From: Nymphaea colorata
Lineage: Eukaryota; Streptophyta; Magnoliopsida; Nymphaeales; Nymphaeaceae
Direction: 5' to 3'
Assembly: GCF_008831285.2 (NCBI RefSeq)
Contig: NC_045138.2
Coordinates: 26,321,934-26,385,933, forward strand
Length of the DNA: 64,000 nucleotides
This document shows positions 62,701 through 64,000 of the stretch, one piece after another. A program made the position numbers and the translations under genes. Numbering within the stretch: position 1 is the stretch's first letter; each line of letters starts with the position of its first letter. The notes beneath the pieces were generated by a model that was not told the origin of the DNA, made no database searches, and saw only the letters and a program-made list of their open reading frames with translations.

Positions 62701-63099
62701 CTCACCGGATGCCTGAATGCACAATGTGGGTTCAGGCAATTTCCCTGTAACCAGTACCAGCAGTCCCTGGGATTCAGCCGGGCACCTTCGCTGTGCCGAA
62801 ACTCACATTCGCCGCCCTGCAGAAAACCCAACAAAACTTCACCTACAAACTTATCCAAATCATCCTTCCACAATGCACGGCAATCCATCAAAAGATTCAA
62901 AACAATGCTCCAAAAAGAAACCGGAAAAAACAAATCATTGGCTCCTATGAGATTCCTCGCATACAAGAAGTAACCAAACCTACGATTCAATGAAAACCAA
63001 CAAAGGTTGCAGAGATTTGGGAATTACCTTCTTGCAAGTTAGAGGTGACGCTAAAAAATAGACGCAATCGGTGTTCCGCTTCAGGAATTCATCCTCCAT
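59731..63099 (-). CDS. CCCH zinc-finger protein (ZC3H11A-like plant C3H)
   Basis: Three exons join at phase 0: 63028-63099, 62706-62816, 59731-61377, giving 609 aa. It starts MEDEFLKRNTDCVYFLASPL and has three CCCH fingers: C12-X9-C22-X5-C28-X3-H32, C43-X7-C51-X4-C56-X3-H60, and C92-X7-C100-X5-C106-X3-H110. A Pro-rich linker (LPPLPKKPK) separates fingers 2 and 3. The rest is long, charged and poorly structured, with Arg-rich stretches and repeated GPKSL..(L/I)..(E/D)K motifs (FAGPKSLSQIKEEKK, FQGPKSLNELLKDK, RPKSLDKA). It ends with an Asp run followed by FLLKLESMYS. The finger arrangement matches plant C3H proteins related to animal ZC3H11A, which bind RNA and associate with mRNA export; the role here is inferred. 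The first intron cuts finger 1 between its second and third Cys. Confidence 0.88.
61378..62705 (-). other. Second intron of the CCCH gene
   Basis: A 1.33 kb intron from HP|GTGAGC to CTTGCAG|CCACTAG. The phrase GAAGCCTCCA(C/T)TACCAG / GAAGCCTCCATTGCCAG occurs twice near 62379 and 62440. No additional exon is needed to keep the frame. Confidence 0.75.
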
Positions 63100-64000
63100 T
63101 GCTCCACCAACTTATGAGAACCGCGGAAAAGAGACAGAAAGAGAGAGATAGACCGCCTTATCGATCCTCACCACTTGTTTCCTTCCTGAAAAAGGCAAGG
63201 AACCAGGGCCAAACCAAATAAAAGAAGAGAAAAGAAGAGACCTTCCCCTAGGGTTAGGGTTTCCATCTCTGAATCTCCATCCATACGTAACCATGCAACA
63301 TCAGAACTCTCGTTTCTCTCCCTCTCATCCTCCTCTCCCTCTCCCTCCCTCCCTCCCTCCCTTATAGGGGTGCCAAACGGGTCGGAGTTGAAACGAATGG
63401 ACATAAATTCGGATCGAATTTCCAAGGAGATACCAATACTAAATCCACTCCAAGACCCAAACAAAGCTTTACCATGGCAAGTTATCCTAATTTGACACAA
63501 ATGTAGGGGTGCAACTCCAGTCCCGGGTCCAGTTAAGACGTAAAAGAACCAGTTAGAGATCCAGTGTCCACAAACCCGGATCCAGTTATAAAAGTTTATG
63601 AACCAGACGAGGCCCATGAAGCATGCCTGGCGAAAACTAGTCTCATGTATTTTTTGCATTGAAATTTGTGGACGTTAATTGCAAATAATTATTGCCAATA
63701 AATTTTTGTGTTTTTTGAGCACCGATTATATTTGCAATAATTTGTCACACAGTAATGAACATAGTAGGCTCTTAGGAACCAATTTTAAACTTGAAAATTT
63801 TATAGAATCTTAGGAACCAAAAAACCCTCTTTCTCCAAGCTTCTCACTGTTCCCACTATGAAAAGCTTCTTCATTGGCTAGTAGGCTTTCTCTCAAATCG
63901 ATGAATCCTCTGTGATTTTGATGAAATGGGCAAAATTTCTCTTTCTCACATCTCTTGGAGTCCTTAGAAACAAGAAAAAAGAGAGAGATGAGTGTTTAAA
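63100..64000. promoter_or_regulatory. Upstream region of the CCCH gene
   Basis: On the minus strand this is the promoter and leader. A CCCT run lies at about 63340-63362. Two TAGGGGTG(C)-type strings (about 63365 and 63506) followed by GGGTC(G/C)-rich text look like ends of an old MITE, but I could not close the element. The last 300 bp show nothing recognisable. Confidence 0.4.

Noticed and set aside
63365-63700. A MITE upstream of the CCCH gene
   Set aside because: Two TAGGGGTG strings in the same orientation were seen but no inverted partner or target duplication.

Overview
This is nuclear DNA of a flowering plant. It has intron-rich genes with GT..AG introns, AT-rich intergenic DNA, many TA, GA and CA microsatellites, and plant-only protein families (vacuolar sorting receptor, GSO-type LRR receptor kinase, AGCVIII kinase, DUF1644, OCP3, RUG3). 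I cannot place it more narrowly than angiosperm. I see no organelle or bacterial DNA, no CRISPR array, no rRNA and no intact tRNA gene.

Ten protein-coding genes can be assembled from exons whose splice phases all agree. In order: (1) a HINT-type histidine-triad protein with a plastid-like leader (minus, 485-3914, 6 exons); (2) a vacuolar sorting receptor (minus, 5659-11545, 11 exons, 628 aa); (3) a GSO1/GSO2-like receptor kinase (plus, 19630-24784, 2 exons, 1286 aa); (4) a small basic LLP/DUF2423-like protein (minus, 26156-28776, 2 exons, 113 aa); (5) an RRM protein with an organellar-type leader (plus, 29689-31799, 4 exons, 424 aa); (6) a RUG3-like RCC1-repeat protein (minus, 33719-39432, 6 exons, 453 aa); (7) an AGCVIII protein kinase (minus, 39817-42306, 2 exons, 515 aa); (8) a DUF1644 zinc-finger protein (minus, 44302-45396, 364 aa) with a probable leader exon about 5 kb upstream; (9) an OCP3-like homeodomain protein (minus, 54125-57973, 5 exons, 387 aa); (10) a CCCH zinc-finger protein (minus, 59731-63099, 3 exons, 609 aa).

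The genes do not form a pathway. Several products look organelle-directed (HINT, RRM protein, RUG3, OCP3); two concern signalling at the cell surface or cortex (GSO-like receptor, AGCVIII kinase); one sorts vacuolar cargo. Genes 4 and 5 are divergent and share a 0.9 kb intergenic region.

The accessory DNA carries the less expected signals. A 1.2 kb hAT-type transposon lies inside the intron of gene 4, with an exact 8-bp target duplication, palindromic ends and a relic of the transposase dimerisation domain. A 226-bp SINE-like insertion at 16.9 kb has a perfect 19-bp target duplication. A 694-bp hAT-type MITE with a minisatellite core lies in the inferred leader intron of the DUF1644 gene. A smaller MITE lies at 33.1 kb, and several degenerate SINE-like pieces are scattered through the 5-18 kb region. 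I found no clearly new biological system; the mobile elements nested in introns are the best candidates for follow-up.
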